Positions 21,801-33,398 of a DNA stretch of 64,000 bases are shown in pieces. The notes under the pieces were generated by a model that was given only the letters and a program-made list of their open reading frames with translations, did not search any database and was not told the DNA's origin. The first letter of the stretch is position 1; every line of letters begins with the position of its first letter. The stretch comes from Erigeron canadensis. Lineage: Eukaryota > Streptophyta > Magnoliopsida > Asterales > Asteraceae. The stretch spans positions 44,495,633 to 44,559,632 of the forward strand of contig NC_057768.1 of assembly GCF_010389155.1 (NCBI RefSeq), read 5' to 3'. The translations under genes were made by a program, and so were the position numbers.

Positions 21801-24169
21801 TTACGATAGGTACACTTCCACACTAACCGTTTTAACCATCTGGCACACTGGGCATACACTCGCAAAACTATCACATTCTTTACACAAACTCAGGTGTCTA
21901 CAAGGCATTACCAAAACCGACACCTCTTTTGCCCTGCATGCTTTACATATGGACTTTCCCACGACAGAGGTATTCAATCCAAGGAAATTTCTATGATCAC
22001 TGGACGATACTTCATCCGTGTCTCCAAATCCTTCTTTAAGTTGGTTGTCGTTTCCATGAGCCAGTGCCTGCTGAAGGTTTGTTTTCAGTATATTGACCAT
22101 TGACTCATTGTACTTCGCTCTGTATTGCCAATTCTGAGCTTCATTTGCCACCTGTTTAATTCTTTCCATAAGTTCCTTGTTTTTACTGTTCAAGGTTTCT
22201 ATTTCGAGTTCTTTTTCACGTAGTTTATTGTCTACCCTTTTCTCAATAGCAGCCAAGAGAGAAGACATGTGTCTCTTCCTTATGTCCCTCATCCCTTTTA
22301 ACATGTTTTCTTCCTGTCAAATGGCAGAGTAAAAATTAGACAACATTAGAGAAACCGGTAAAGCTGAAATTAATACAATAAACTTATCCATAACAGAATC
22401 AGATTAACTTTGAATATCCACCTTTCCTCAACTTTATATCATGGATAATCGTATTTTCTATGTCCTATGAAGGCTCTTTGTTCCCTCACCCGAGCTATTA
22501 CTAGGAAAACGTTTGGCATAGCAATGCTCCAAAGAATAAGAATCGGCATCTTCATAGAAATTGTTTCCATTCTTCAAAACGTTTTGATACAAGGCATAAC
22601 AATACTTTCAAAACGTTGGGCATAACAATACTTTCAAAACGTTTGGCATAACAATACTTTCAAAACGTTTGGCATAACAATACTTTCAAAACGTTTGGCA
22701 TAACAATACTTTCAAAACGTTTTGATATAAGGCAGGGATCTTCAAAACCTTTCATTATGGATATCCAAACTTCCAAAATTTTCAACTTTAGGAGAGTGTC
22801 TCAAGAAATGAGCATTTTGTATCAATGCCCGGTTTTATCGAGTGTGTGCGTCAATTTTACCAGTGGGCGAAGATAGATATCTTTTAGGAAACAGAAAATA
22901 CTACTTTTTATGGGTGGGTCAATTTTACCAGTTGGAAGTTTTTTAGGAAACTGAAAATAATATATTACTTTTTATGCTATTAGCCCAACTTTAGATGGAA
23001 AGCCTTTCCATAGAAATCTAATGACTAATAAGGTATAAATCAATAATGAACAATGAAATCCAATATAAATATGAGATACCCATAATGCATAATGACCTCC
23101 AGAGGTGAATTATAGTGACAATTAGTGTTTGCACAGATCTCATTTGTTGGGAGAATAAAAAAGTACCTGTATCATAACGTATCTTTCAAATTCTTCTTTG
23201 TGTCGATCAAGTTCAGTTGTCATGCTATCACCAAAAGAGGACATAATTGATGGTGTTAATGTCATACTTGCGCTTGCTGAAGTGATAGAGGAGTTCCGTT
23301 CCTCGTCGTCATATGATAACTTTAAACCAGTTGACACATGGTGTGGATTCAGGATGCTTGAAGGATAATCAGGATCCTCATGGTAATAGTTGTTATTCAA
23401 TGAAATTTGAAGCTTTTTCTGCATACAATTATCCTCGGCTTCCCTTGGTCGTTTATTGGACTGAAAACCAGGACTACGATGTTCTCTTGCAGAATAATTT
23501 ACTGGGTCAGCATTACAAGCAGCTGGTACTGTAACAACAATGACAATCCAACACATCAAGTTTCATATAAACGCAAAGCCTTTTTTATTCAAAAAGGTAA
23601 TAAAAAAGCATGATTTGTATTACAAATTAACCAAACAGGCCGCGTGACACAGATTGTCAAAAGCAATACTAATGACAAACGGGAAAAGAAATACCAATAT
23701 CAGATAAGATTATGAAACTGTAGAAACAAATTTTGTAAAATTCTATAACAAAAATTTAAACTTTTCCTTAGAAGTACAAAATTCTGAAACCAAATGTGAA
23801 ATTTTGTGCTTGGTCAGAACACATATACATACATTGTTTTACCCACAACTTGATAACCGGCAACCCCAGCATCATATAATGCAAACCGATCAACTAGCAT
23901 AAACAAAAGATACACCACAAGATCTCAGCAAAAGCAGCTTTCGAGGAGTAAATAAGGGCAAATAAAACGCTAACATAAAAATCAATATATATTATCAATG
24001 ATGCAATGAGAAGAAGACCAACATAAGATATTTAACTTTAAATTCAGAAGGATGGGAACTCACCATTTGTGAATAGTTGCAACTGATTAGATGCATTTGA
24101 AGGGTATCGGAAAAGGTTCTCATCAACAAAGACAGGGACTGATGAATTGTTGTTACTTCCTCCCAACAT
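21801..24169 (-). CDS. BOI-type RING-finger E3 ubiquitin ligase
   Basis: Three coding exons: 24169-24064, 23528-23167 and 22313-21801 (981 nt, 326 aa) with phases 1 and 0. The N-terminus reads MLGGSNNNSSVPVF. A middle region contains NKRPREAEDN, a nuclear-signal-like basic stretch. Then comes a coiled-coil segment from ELDRHKEEFERYVMIQ through KRVDNKLREKELEIETLNSK. The C-terminal C3HC4 RING is CKAC-x11-CRH-x3-CKEC-x6-CPVC (about residues 277-313), ending VKTVSVEVYLS. This layout is that of BOI and BOI-related proteins, which ubiquitinate partners such as MYB factors and restrain cell death and gibberellin responses; the partner here is unknown. The start ATG follows a putative 5' UTR intron (acceptor just above 24190). 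Intron 2 carries a minisatellite. Confidence 0.9.
22592..22735 (-). repeat. Minisatellite, 26 bp unit, in RING-gene intron 2
   Basis: Five nearly identical head-to-tail copies of a 26 bp unit (core CAAAACGTTTGGCATAACAA, then TACTTT) lie within the intron 22314-23166. Copies are contiguous without spacers, and one carries GGG for TTT. Confidence 0.85.
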
Positions 24170-25101
24170 CTCTTACAAAATGATTTATACAATGACGGTC
24201 CACCTACAAAGAATTTTGAAAAAAAATTTAAGAATTAGATTTTGAAAATGCTACAAGTTGCCGATGCCAAAAGTAATGCCTTTACACAACCATCCAACAA
24301 TTTGTGCACCCAATCACATATGATTCCCAAGGAATATGTTTCCATATCAAAAATAGATATGCAATAATTTGAGCAATAATGCAAGTTATCCGTTCGGACA
24401 TAATGCTATATTACGAAGATTTTCAAAGGATGCCAGGACAAGAATGGGAACAACAACGCAAGTTATTATCAATCGACATAATGTTGTATTTCATTGTATT
24501 CACGTGAGTGATGGAACGAAGACAACGTTACGTTTTTATGGAAATACATTTAGCACCAACGTGGCCAAAGTTTACAGTTTAGTACTGGCACAAATAGCAA
24601 TGTGACATTTGCAAATAGTACGATGCATCCCAACACTTAATTGTCACCGGACTAAGAAACAAGGAATAACACGACCAAAAACTTTATCTTTTATCGCGGT
24701 TACGATGCTTCATCCAAGACCAAGACGGATGGAGCAAAATACATCAGCAAATGATGCTACACTCAGTTAGTCACAGCCCATTCTTTAGTTTCAATTAACC
24801 CAAAACTCGTATCAGTCAAGTCCTATCAAAAAAAGATGGTTTGTGAGACAACCCTGACCAGAGTCCATTTTGGAGTTTGGACCACTAAGGGGGGGTAGTA
24901 AACTAGAAATGAAACCAAAAACAAAGCATTTGTGCTGGGGAACGAATTCCTATCAGTCAAGTCCTCAACTATAATCTAAACTAAAGGGCAAATTTCACTA
25001 ATTTTATCTACGGTGGGTCGAAAACTAACCGACCAATACATGATACATACACCACCAATCCATTACTGAATTGGTGTTGCATACAACATCAAAATAAAGC
25101 C

Positions 25102-25155
<54 letters not shown>

Positions 25156-25920
25156 TTTGAGAAACAGTTTTTTTTTTCTTATTACTTTAATAATATATAA
25201 AATGAAAAACCAATTATCAGTGAATAAGGAAAACACATAGCATAAGAATTTACCTGAACCCACAAGAAAAGTAATATCTTGAATCGATCCTGCAAATTTT
25301 CACAAAATAAATAAATATATATATATATATGTATGTATGAATACAGAAATGAAAATATTATGTATGTACCTGAAGATGAGAGAAAGTGGTTTTAGAATTA
25401 TTATTATTATTATTATTATTAGAGAGATAAATGATGATGTGGGTGTGGGTGTAGTGTTAGATAGATGGACGTTGAGACATTAAATATTACTCGTATATGA
25501 TTTCATTTCCATCTTCTTTCTTTCTTTCTTTCTACTGCTTCTTCTACTTCTTTTTATATATAAAACCCTTTTTTCTTTAATACTATTTTCTAAGTTTATT
25601 TTATTTTTTCTGACACGAGGGACAGAAATAAAAAATAATAATAATAACAATAATAAGAAAAGGCGTGAAAAATGGAAATGGGAGTAGGGGAGGGGGGAAA
25701 CTCTCTAGACTGTGGGGCCCAAGGAACACGCGACCCAGCAAATTTCTGGAATCACGCTTCCTCCTCGATCCATCAGCTCCATCTTTCTTTACTCCACATT
25801 TCCAAATTATTACTCGTACTAGTTTTTTATAAATCGCAACTAGTATTACCCTAGAAAGCAAAAACCCTTATCAAAATAAATTAACCTCACAATTAAGGAT
25901 ACATATATTACGTGATCCTC
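24170..25920 (-). promoter_or_regulatory. 5' UTR and promoter region of the RING gene
   Basis: Splice-like sites (GGTAAATTCTTATG near 25250; GGTACATACATAA near 25370 on the minus strand) suggest non-coding 5' UTR exons and long leader introns up to about 25430. Also present are a 60 bp (TA)n at 25100-25148, an (ATT)n at 25395-25420 and a TC-rich stretch at 25515-25535. The promoter is probably around 25430-25600. No separate gene was recognised; open frames on either strand here are not conserved-looking. Confidence 0.4.
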
Positions 25921-25934
25921 CACCCCACTCATTT

Positions 25935-26237
25935 TTTTATTTTTTTTTTAAGGTGCGGATCATTTGCCCGCAACAGGGAATCTACTTTACGTTGTTTAAC
26001 CGGGTCCGCAGTAGAGAGTCTCTCACTTAGTACCTAGTAGGAGGAGAAACCCTCAATTAAACCGTCCGAAAGCACGACATTTAATTGAGGTAAAACTTTG
26101 CCCCTTCTGCAGGACTCAAACATGTTTCACTGAGGGACTTTATTTGTGAAAATCTCTTAAATGTCTTTCCCGTGTTTCGAACTTGAGACCTGCAACATGT
26201 AAATCTGGTGCTCAACTATTAAACTATATGGGAAGGA
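25935..26237 (-). mobile_element. Intact-looking SINE with 14 bp target duplication
   Basis: A 303 bp element is flanked by CACCCCACTCATTT (25921-25934) and CACCCCATTCATTT (26238-26251). On the minus strand the head resembles a tRNA: TAGTTTAATAGTTGAGC (box A-like) then, after about 30 nt, AAGTTCGAAAC (box B). The minus-strand 3' end is an A-rich tail (25935-25951). Head, tail and duplication all agree, so this is a tRNA-derived SINE, not a tRNA gene. Confidence 0.85.
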
Positions 26238-26257
26238 CACCCCATTCATTTTCTATT

Positions 26258-26384
26258 GGGAGTGATATGTGTACAACATTTTTTTGCCATCCACAACAAA
26301 TGTACACGTTATACTGTACAATGTACAACTGTATAAAGCATGGATTGTTGTGAATGGCAAAATGTTGTAGATATATCACTTCCC
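26258..26384. mobile_element. 127 bp Mutator-like MITE
   Basis: The ends are inverted: GGGAGTGATATGTGTACAAC at the left matches GTTGTAGATATATCACTTCCC-like sequence at the right, with GCCATC/GATGGC-like inner arms. A perfect 10 bp duplication ATTTTCTATT flanks it (26248-26257 and 26385-26394). Target duplications of 9-11 bp are typical of Mutator-type elements. It sits almost directly against the SINE to its left. Confidence 0.85.
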
Positions 26385-26394
26385 ATTTTCTATT

Positions 26395-28143
26395 ATGAGT
26401 TTTGTAAATGTTAAAATTATATTTAAAGTATTTAAAATAGTTATACATCTATTATAAAAATTTAACTTTTGATATAAAAAATTAAATTTTTTTAATGCAC
26501 ATTATACACAGCTTTAATACCATATTATACTCTAGATTAAATCCAAAAAAACTTTTTAACTATGTGGTTTTTGTAATATTAACAAATTTTAGAGTTCCTT
26601 TTTATTAACATAACAAAATTGATTATATGCTTTAAGTGAGAATGCAAAACAAAAGTCCATCCTACAAAAATGAGATAATATCTTTTTCTTGAGTGATGGT
26701 TTTAATATCATAAAGTAGAGATATTGTTTTCAGATTTTAGTGTGTTATAAGTTAAAAAAAAACATCACAGAAGTCATGGGTGATCATTGGTCCGATGCTT
26801 CGGGCGGGAAAATGTTTAAAATCTTAACATTTGTTACAAAAGATAAAAGTATTAACTGCATAATCCAAATCAAAACTTACGACCCTATCCCTGATATTAT
26901 GGCCATCTATCCCCATTTACCATTATGTCTAATGCTTCCAATCGGTAGCTTACGACATACTTCAATGCTTGAATTGGTAGGAATGAGTAGATAACTTGGT
27001 AGTTAAATTAATAATACTCCATGAGCATAGCATATATATTTTTCAAAAATTGTTGGACCCCCTCCGTTGGTCAAAATTGAAATTCCGGAGCCATCTGCCA
27101 TTTCTTTCTTAATTGATTGGGACTTTTCTTTTGACTACACCCCATATTTATTTCTTCAACGTTCAACAATATATACGATTAGAATTACCTTTCCATGTTC
27201 TATTATTCATATTCTCTTATTATATATGCTGTATTTTAACTAATTATTATGCTATTTTAATTAAAAGAAAAACCAAAAAAAAACTATATCATGTGCTACG
27301 TACAATATACAATCTGTCATATATATTTCACTAGTGTAAGAAAACAATGTAACGTATGAAGTAATTTATGTACTGTACGAATCACTTTCTTATAATAAAC
27401 CAAGAAAAATAATAATAAAATACTCCGTATCATTGTGGTACATCATGCTGTTTCTTGTTTACACGGAACATTCTCAAAATATACCATCAATCGAGGTCGC
27501 TACAAGAGTCTGAAAAGACATGGCGGAGAACAAGAGTTTGGTGACAAAAAGAAAAGTTTATATTGATTTGTGTTATTCATTTTTCAAATGGTAAAATTGG
27601 GTTGGAATATTGTCTTTGTCAATTGGCATCTTATCACACCATTCGGATGGTGCGTTACGCGTGATTTTAATAAATGGAATTTACTAGTATAATAATTGTC
27701 TATATAGTATATACACAAATTCGCATTTATACTTGAATTTATATCTCTATCGATATGAGTAATGTTGGCATATTGCCTCAAGTCTAGATACAAAGTTTTA
27801 GACGTTTCCTTTGTTTTGGTTGACGGTCATAAACAAATTAAACATATTTATCATATCACAAAGAGAATTTACATTCGGTATTAGGACATAGAAATAAACT
27901 TTAATACGTTTCCTAAACATTAGGATCAATGAGTGTTAGAGGATGATAAATGTATACCGATAATCTTTGGCGATTACGCTACTAAGTTTATATAAATAAG
28001 ATTATTCTATATTCTATGTAGACCAAGTCACGTAATTCATAATACTCGTATAATATATAGGATTATTCAAACTTGCATTTATTATGAAAAATTTACAACT
28101 TCAAAATATTTTGTAAGTCAAAATAAAATTACGCGGATTATAA
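26395..28143. other. Gene-free AT-rich stretch
   Basis: 1.7 kb without supported gene, RNA or clear repeat. An open frame at 26740-26994 (+) begins inside a T/A-rich tract and has no recognisable motif. Confidence 0.4.
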
Positions 28144-29204
28144 TCTATACTATATTAATAAACAAATTACTCTCCCCTCATTTCAACTCTCTACCTTTAA
28201 AATACTCAAAATACCCTTAATTTTCAACGCATTCCTAACTCACACATAGGGATGGCAACGGGCCGGGTATGGTCCGGGTTTAAGCAATCCCGGACCCGGA
28301 CCCGATTAAAAATCCTCGTCCCAAACCTGGACCCGGACCCGACGGGTCCCCGTTTACTTACTAACCATCGGGTAACGGATTTCCCCACGGGTAATCGAGG
28401 ATCCGTTAATTTATATACATATAACATATCTATAAGTATAGTATCAACTGCTAAATTCCTTTATAATTGTGACAAGAGCTCTATTCTATTTCATTAACTA
28501 AATTTATGGTTATAGAGCTGAGTTGTGATATGCCAATTTCTTTGCAGCGAACTAAATTTAGGAGCATAGTCAAATATGCAGTTCCATTTAGTCAAGCTAT
28601 TATTCAAGAAGCACAAGTTCTGTGATTAACTTTTAAATAATCTATAAGTATATTATACATTTAAATACCTACTGGAAATAAAAATACTAATATTATATTA
28701 TATAATGTAAACTATACGGATTTGGTATACGGGTTTGGGTATACGGTTCGGGGCAGGTTTCGGGTATACGGGTCAGGTATGCGGGTTTAAATCAAAAACC
28801 ATCCCCAGACCCGCAAGAAAATTTAATAGCATCCCCATACCCGGTCCAAGACCCGCATACCCGGACCCGGCCTAGATATGTCGGGTTTCAAATTTCACCA
28901 TCAGGTATGGGTTTATTTGTCATCCCTACTCACACACTAAATCTACCTAATATATCCCAAAAATATTTTACACTCATATTTATCCAAACTATATATCTCC
29001 TTTATTAATTAATTTAAATATTTCCACCTAATATATCTATATAATATTTTTAATGAAATTATTTACAAAACATACATCCCTTAACCATAAAATACTACCA
29101 TTTACATTAATTAATTTTAGGTTAATAACCATATCGTTACCACCACCGCAACTAGCACCACCCATTGCCGCCACCGCTGCCGCATTGCGCGGGTACCCAT
29201 CTCG
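28144..29204 (+). mobile_element. Small Helitron copy A, split by a hAT-like MITE
   Basis: It starts TCTATACTATATTAATAAA after an A and ends with GCATTGCGCGGG hairpin sequence and CATCTCG (CTCG for canonical CTAG) directly before the next copy. Removing the nested MITE and its duplicated 8 bp leaves about 371 bp, nearly the same as copy B (376 bp). The two copies share CTCTCCCC, AAAATACCCTTA and TTTTCAACG in the same order. No coding capacity. Confidence 0.75.
28247..28928. mobile_element. Non-autonomous hAT-like element (682 bp)
   Basis: Terminal inverted repeats TAGGGATGGCAA (left) and TTTGTCATCCCTA (right) are flanked by a perfect 8 bp duplication CTCACACA (28239-28246 and 28929-28936), the signature of hAT transposons. 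Subterminal regions are full of GGGTAT/CCCGG phrases in both orientations. The interior is AT-rich with no transposase. It interrupts Helitron copy A. Confidence 0.9.
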
Positions 29205-29580
29205 TCTATACTATATTAATAAAAAAACTACTCTCCCCTATTTTCAACTCTCTTACTTTAAAATATCCAAAATACCCTTAGTTTTCAACGTATTCCTAAC
29301 TCACACACCAAATCTACCCAATATATCCTTACAATATTTTACACTCATATTTATCCAAACTATCTATCTCCTTTATTAATTAATTTTAAATATTTATACC
29401 TAATATCTCTATAATATTCTTAATAAAGTTATTTACAAAAGATACATCTCTTCACCATAAAATAACTACACTATCATTTACGTCAATTACTTTTATATTA
29501 ATAACCGTATCGTTACCACCACCGCCACTAGTATCAACCGTTGCTGTCACCGCCGTCGCATTACACGGGTACCCATCTTG
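29205..29580 (+). mobile_element. Small Helitron copy B, end to end with copy A
   Basis: It begins TCTATACTATATTAATAAA immediately after the 3' end of copy A and closes with CGCATTACACGGGTACCCATCTTG, where CTTG stands for CTAG, followed by T. The length is 376 bp. Internal phrases match copy A in order. Head-to-tail neighbours are a known Helitron habit. Confidence 0.75.
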
Positions 29581-32118
29581 TATTATCCTATCGATCATTC
29601 ATTTTTGAAAATAGAAATAAATATGTCGATTACAAGTATTAATAATTGTATCTATACCAAGAACCAACTTTTTTTTTTACAATTTTTTATGCATAACATA
29701 CAACTATATATGCATATATAACATTCACCACTTTATCTTTTAACCCCTTAAAGTTATAACCTTTACATTTTTGGCTATGTAACTTTTACCTTTTTACCTT
29801 TTACCCCCCTAAAGTCTCAATCTCTTACATTTTTATCCATCAACTTTTACCTTTTTACCTTTTACCCCCCTAGAGTTTTAATTTTTTACACTTTTGTTCA
29901 TGTAATTTTCACCTCTTTACCTTTTAACCCCCTAAAGTTTTAAGCGTTTACTTTTTTTCCCATCAGCTTTTATCTCTTTAACTTTTAACCTCCTAAAATT
30001 TTTATCTTCTATATTTTAGCCTATCAATATCATAAAGTATAACTATATTTAACTTTTGCTTCTTTATATTTTAACCCCTAAAATTTCTATATTATGTTCA
30101 TATGCTTTTATTAAACAACTTTTATTAATACCTAACATTACACATTAACGGTTTTAATTACGTGAGAAGGTTTGTTTTTTTTTTGGAAAATTAGGTCATA
30201 TTAGTTGTAACCCTGTTTGGTGCGTGTGGTGTAACGTTTATTTTCCTTTAAAGTGATCTTTAGCTATTTTGTCTATATTCTTATAATGTCAAATTAATGT
30301 TTGTTAGTGCCTTTACCAAATTTGTACTAAAATGAAACGACTAGACTCGATTTATAAAAGAAACGAGAAAAAAAAAATTTTTTCCAGAAAATACCCACTG
30401 CGCCGTAGTGGGAGCACCACACCCCGCAGACCCGAAGATCTCCACTACGCCGCAGTGGGAAGTAGCTGAACCATGATTGCCAAACTTCACTACTTAACAC
30501 ATAAACAACATACATAATACCAATTCATAAATCAGCCTTCCAAATACATCATTACTAGTTACCATCCAATTCAAAACACCTTTACAACATAATCAAAGTA
30601 CCGATTTAAATCAACTGTCATAAACACCACAATATGGGTCATTTACCCATATTATCCAAGTTGTCAAAAAGCCCTTTTTGAACACCATACTAAATACAAC
30701 CTTACAATTTTAGGAAATCATGACCCAAAAGTTGACATTACCAAACCTTCATACAAGAGAAACTACTATGTACCAAGAGCCAAAGCTAGGAGGGATGTCT
30801 AAGTCTCTAATCAAAAGTATGTCATTCTTCCATGAATGGCCACCTTCAAGATCAACTAGCAACTTCAAACCAATGCTTCCGATCAACTAAACCTAGTTCA
30901 TTCTTCCAGAACTACCTATAACAAAATGGTAAACAACTGAAAAGTAAACGAATGCTTAGTGAATATGCTTGCATACAATCATATAAACGAAGGAGGGCAA
31001 TGCACAAGGGATTGTTGCATATGGACTATGACACCGTCGTGTCATATCCATAATGCTCACCCTTGCACCAAGCATTACATGGATCCATATAAGCAAATGA
31101 TTACAATAACAATAAATATCACAATAACAATGCTCCACATGAGCCTATGGCCACCAATTAGGTCTGTAATCAAACTCAACCATAAACATGGGACTAACGC
31201 CAAATCAATTACCACATATGGACACACCCAACATCGAATGGTAATTGACCCAACAAAAATACAAAGATATGCAAGTATACTCACATCCTTCGCGACACAA
31301 TAAACAATTCAAGATAACCACAATAGCAACAATTCAAGCTTTCAACCTATCAACGTATCATAATGCATGAATTACCATAGTTGGAGTATACTCACTTCAT
31401 TTAACTAGCCAAAACATCATTTTCATAGTTGGAGTTTCATTACCAACATTCTCATTATAAACAAATTTTAAATAATCAACTCAATAACTAAAACATGATA
31501 TACATGAATTTGGGGAAATTCATACATAAACTCATCTCTAGCAAAAACTCCCAATTTACCCAAAACAAGAATCCCATTTCCTAGAAAAGAAAGAAATTAG
31601 GTTAAGAAATCAATACCTCAAGGGATTCAAGAACTTAATTTAAGACTTAGTTCACAATTTCTTCTTCCCCCCTTTTCTCTTGGATTTTCGGTCACCACCA
31701 CTAACACCACAAACCCTAACTTCTCAATTTCTAATATAATTGGAGATGATTATTGTTATTATTCTTGGATGATTTGTTTGGATTGCATGAAAGGATAGGA
31801 TTTAGATTGAATAAAATGTGAAGAAGGTTGGAGAAGAATTGAAAAAGAGAGTGGAATGGTGACCAAGTCAAAACAAATGTGGCTGGCATCTTCTTGTGAT
31901 GCCACCCCCCCTTCCTTCACCTTTGGGTAATTTTTACCCGCTATCCGTTAAAGTTACAACTAAATTAACCTATATGTATAAAAAAATACTAGGAAATTAA
32001 TTTAACGTCAAAACTATAAAAAGGGGTTAATTTCCTTACCTTAAAACTTTGGGGTGTTACATAAAACATTGTAATCTAAAAAACGTGTTCCACAACAATG
32101 CACGAGGTAAAATACTAG
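29581..32118 (+). mobile_element. Helitron-like relic containing a solo LTR
   Basis: The right end reads TTCCACAACAATGCACGAGG, then TAAAATACTAG followed by T, a decayed Helitron hairpin and CTAG terminus (32115-32118). At 29740-30120 it has repeated TTTTAACCCCCTAAAGT and CATTTTTATCCATC phrases, as in the relic at 13430-14354. A retrotransposon LTR interrupts it (30333-32061). The left boundary is uncertain; it may begin further left, with the two small Helitrons nested inside it. Confidence 0.5.
30333..32061 (-). mobile_element. Solo LTR of a gypsy-type retrotransposon (1729 bp)
   Basis: On the minus strand it begins TGTAACACCCCAAAG and ends CGTTTCA, giving TG...CA-type ends, and is bounded by a 5 bp duplication TAAAA (30328-30332 and 32062-32066). 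The TGTAACACCCC start is common in plant chromovirus/Tekay-like LTRs. Near its 3' end lies an imperfect palindrome region, CCCACTGCGGCGTAGTGG and CCCACTACGGCGCAGTGG. No internal retrotransposon domain lies on either side, so a full element was probably reduced to one LTR by recombination. Confidence 0.8.
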
Positions 32119-32223
32119 TTCATTTCTAATTTCTATAAAACTTGAACGAATTTGTGAAATTAGGCACAATGTATTATGATTATTACAAGTTTAAATGAAA
32201 ACGCTTATACTGATAAGGACAAA

Positions 32224-32641
32224 CTAGCATGGTACATGCGCAATACGACGTTGGTGTTGCAATTGTCTGGTGTTGTTGGTGACGGGTGGTGATAACGACG
32301 ACTATTGGTGATGTTGACGGTGTTGAGTGGTGTAGGTTGATGTAGTATAAATGATGTAAAGGTGGTGGTGGAAATACCTGAGAAGATAGAAGAAACCGTG
32401 CAATGCGACAGTGATATGGTGGTGGCACCGACTGGTAGTGATGGTAGCGAGTGGTGATGTCAGTGGCGATGAGTGATGGAAGTAAATGATGTAAGGTAAT
32501 TGATCTAAAGAGTTAGTGGGATATTATAAAAGATAAGGGACTCATGTTGCAAATTAATACATTAAGAATAAAATGATCATTTTGCAACTCTATTTTCAAC
32601 AAGGATGCATAATCATTATATTATATAGAGGTATATATAGA
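32224..32641 (-). mobile_element. Mini-Helitron (418 bp), minus strand
   Basis: On the minus strand the 5' end reads A then TCTATATATACC, and the 3' end reads CGTATTGCGCATGTACCATG then CTAG followed by T. Insertion is between A and T, as Helitrons require. The interior has GGTGGTG/CACCAC-rich low-complexity sequence and no coding potential. Confidence 0.7.
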
Positions 32642-32806
32642 TTAGCCAAGGGCAATTATAGTTTGGGTTATATTTCCTTTAATTTAACGAGGGACCACTA
32701 ATCAATTTAAAACAAATAAAAGAGTACGATTGCAAATTTTTAAAAATTGTGTACTATCATGCATCCTTTTAATTAATTATGATATCATCATATTTTATTA
32801 ATTTAA

Positions 32807-32982
32807 ATTTTAAAATATCCTTCATCTTTAAAATATATCTTATTAATATAAATTTTTATTAAATGCTCACACTAATATGTAAGATTTTAATCTTAGATTT
32901 TAAAATATCCCTCCTTTTTTAAATATATCTTATTAATATAAATTTTTATTAAATGCTCACACTATTATATAAGATTTTAATT
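32807..32982. repeat. Tandem duplication, 90 bp unit
   Basis: Two adjacent copies of an AT-rich unit both carry ATTTTAAAATATCC, then AATATATCTTATTAATATAA and AAATGCTCACACTA. Divergence is a few bases. Non-coding. Confidence 0.8.
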
Positions 32983-33398
32983 ATCTTTATATCTATATTT
33001 AAATTATGTTATAATTTTCGTCAGTTTTGGTAAAATTGATATTACCATAGTAATCAAACTATATAAAATAAAATATTATTATACTATTAATGATCTTTTA
33101 CTTTTATTGTTTTTATCATTGTTGTTAATTAGATATAAATAATCATCTGCTATCCATAAAATCTCATTGAAACTTAAAAACTAATAATACATTTGTTACT
33201 GTTCGAAACAAGCATGCATATAACAAAAAGAAAATAACATATTTACATACATCAATGTCTTATTAGTTTTTAGGTAAAACTAATTATATTTGGGGAAGCA
33301 TGTATATCAACTGTAATAATTAATTGAAAATTCAATTAATTATGTAATTAAGGTTAGATTAGAACATGTTTCCCTAAAAGCAACTATTTAAAATAAAA

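Noticed and set aside
22592..22735. Regular repeats that could suggest a CRISPR-like array
   Set aside because: Units are directly contiguous with no spacers, and the window is plant nuclear DNA; it is a minisatellite in an intron.
26150..26237. Possible tRNA gene on the minus strand (box A and box B)
   Set aside because: The arms do not pair as a tRNA, and the element has a tail and target duplication, so it is a SINE.
26740..26994. Open frame on the plus strand in the gene-free tract
   Set aside because: No motif, no splice partners and no promoter context; length is within chance for this region.
30956..31303. Open frames on both strands inside the solo LTR
   Set aside because: They lie within LTR sequence and show no domain.
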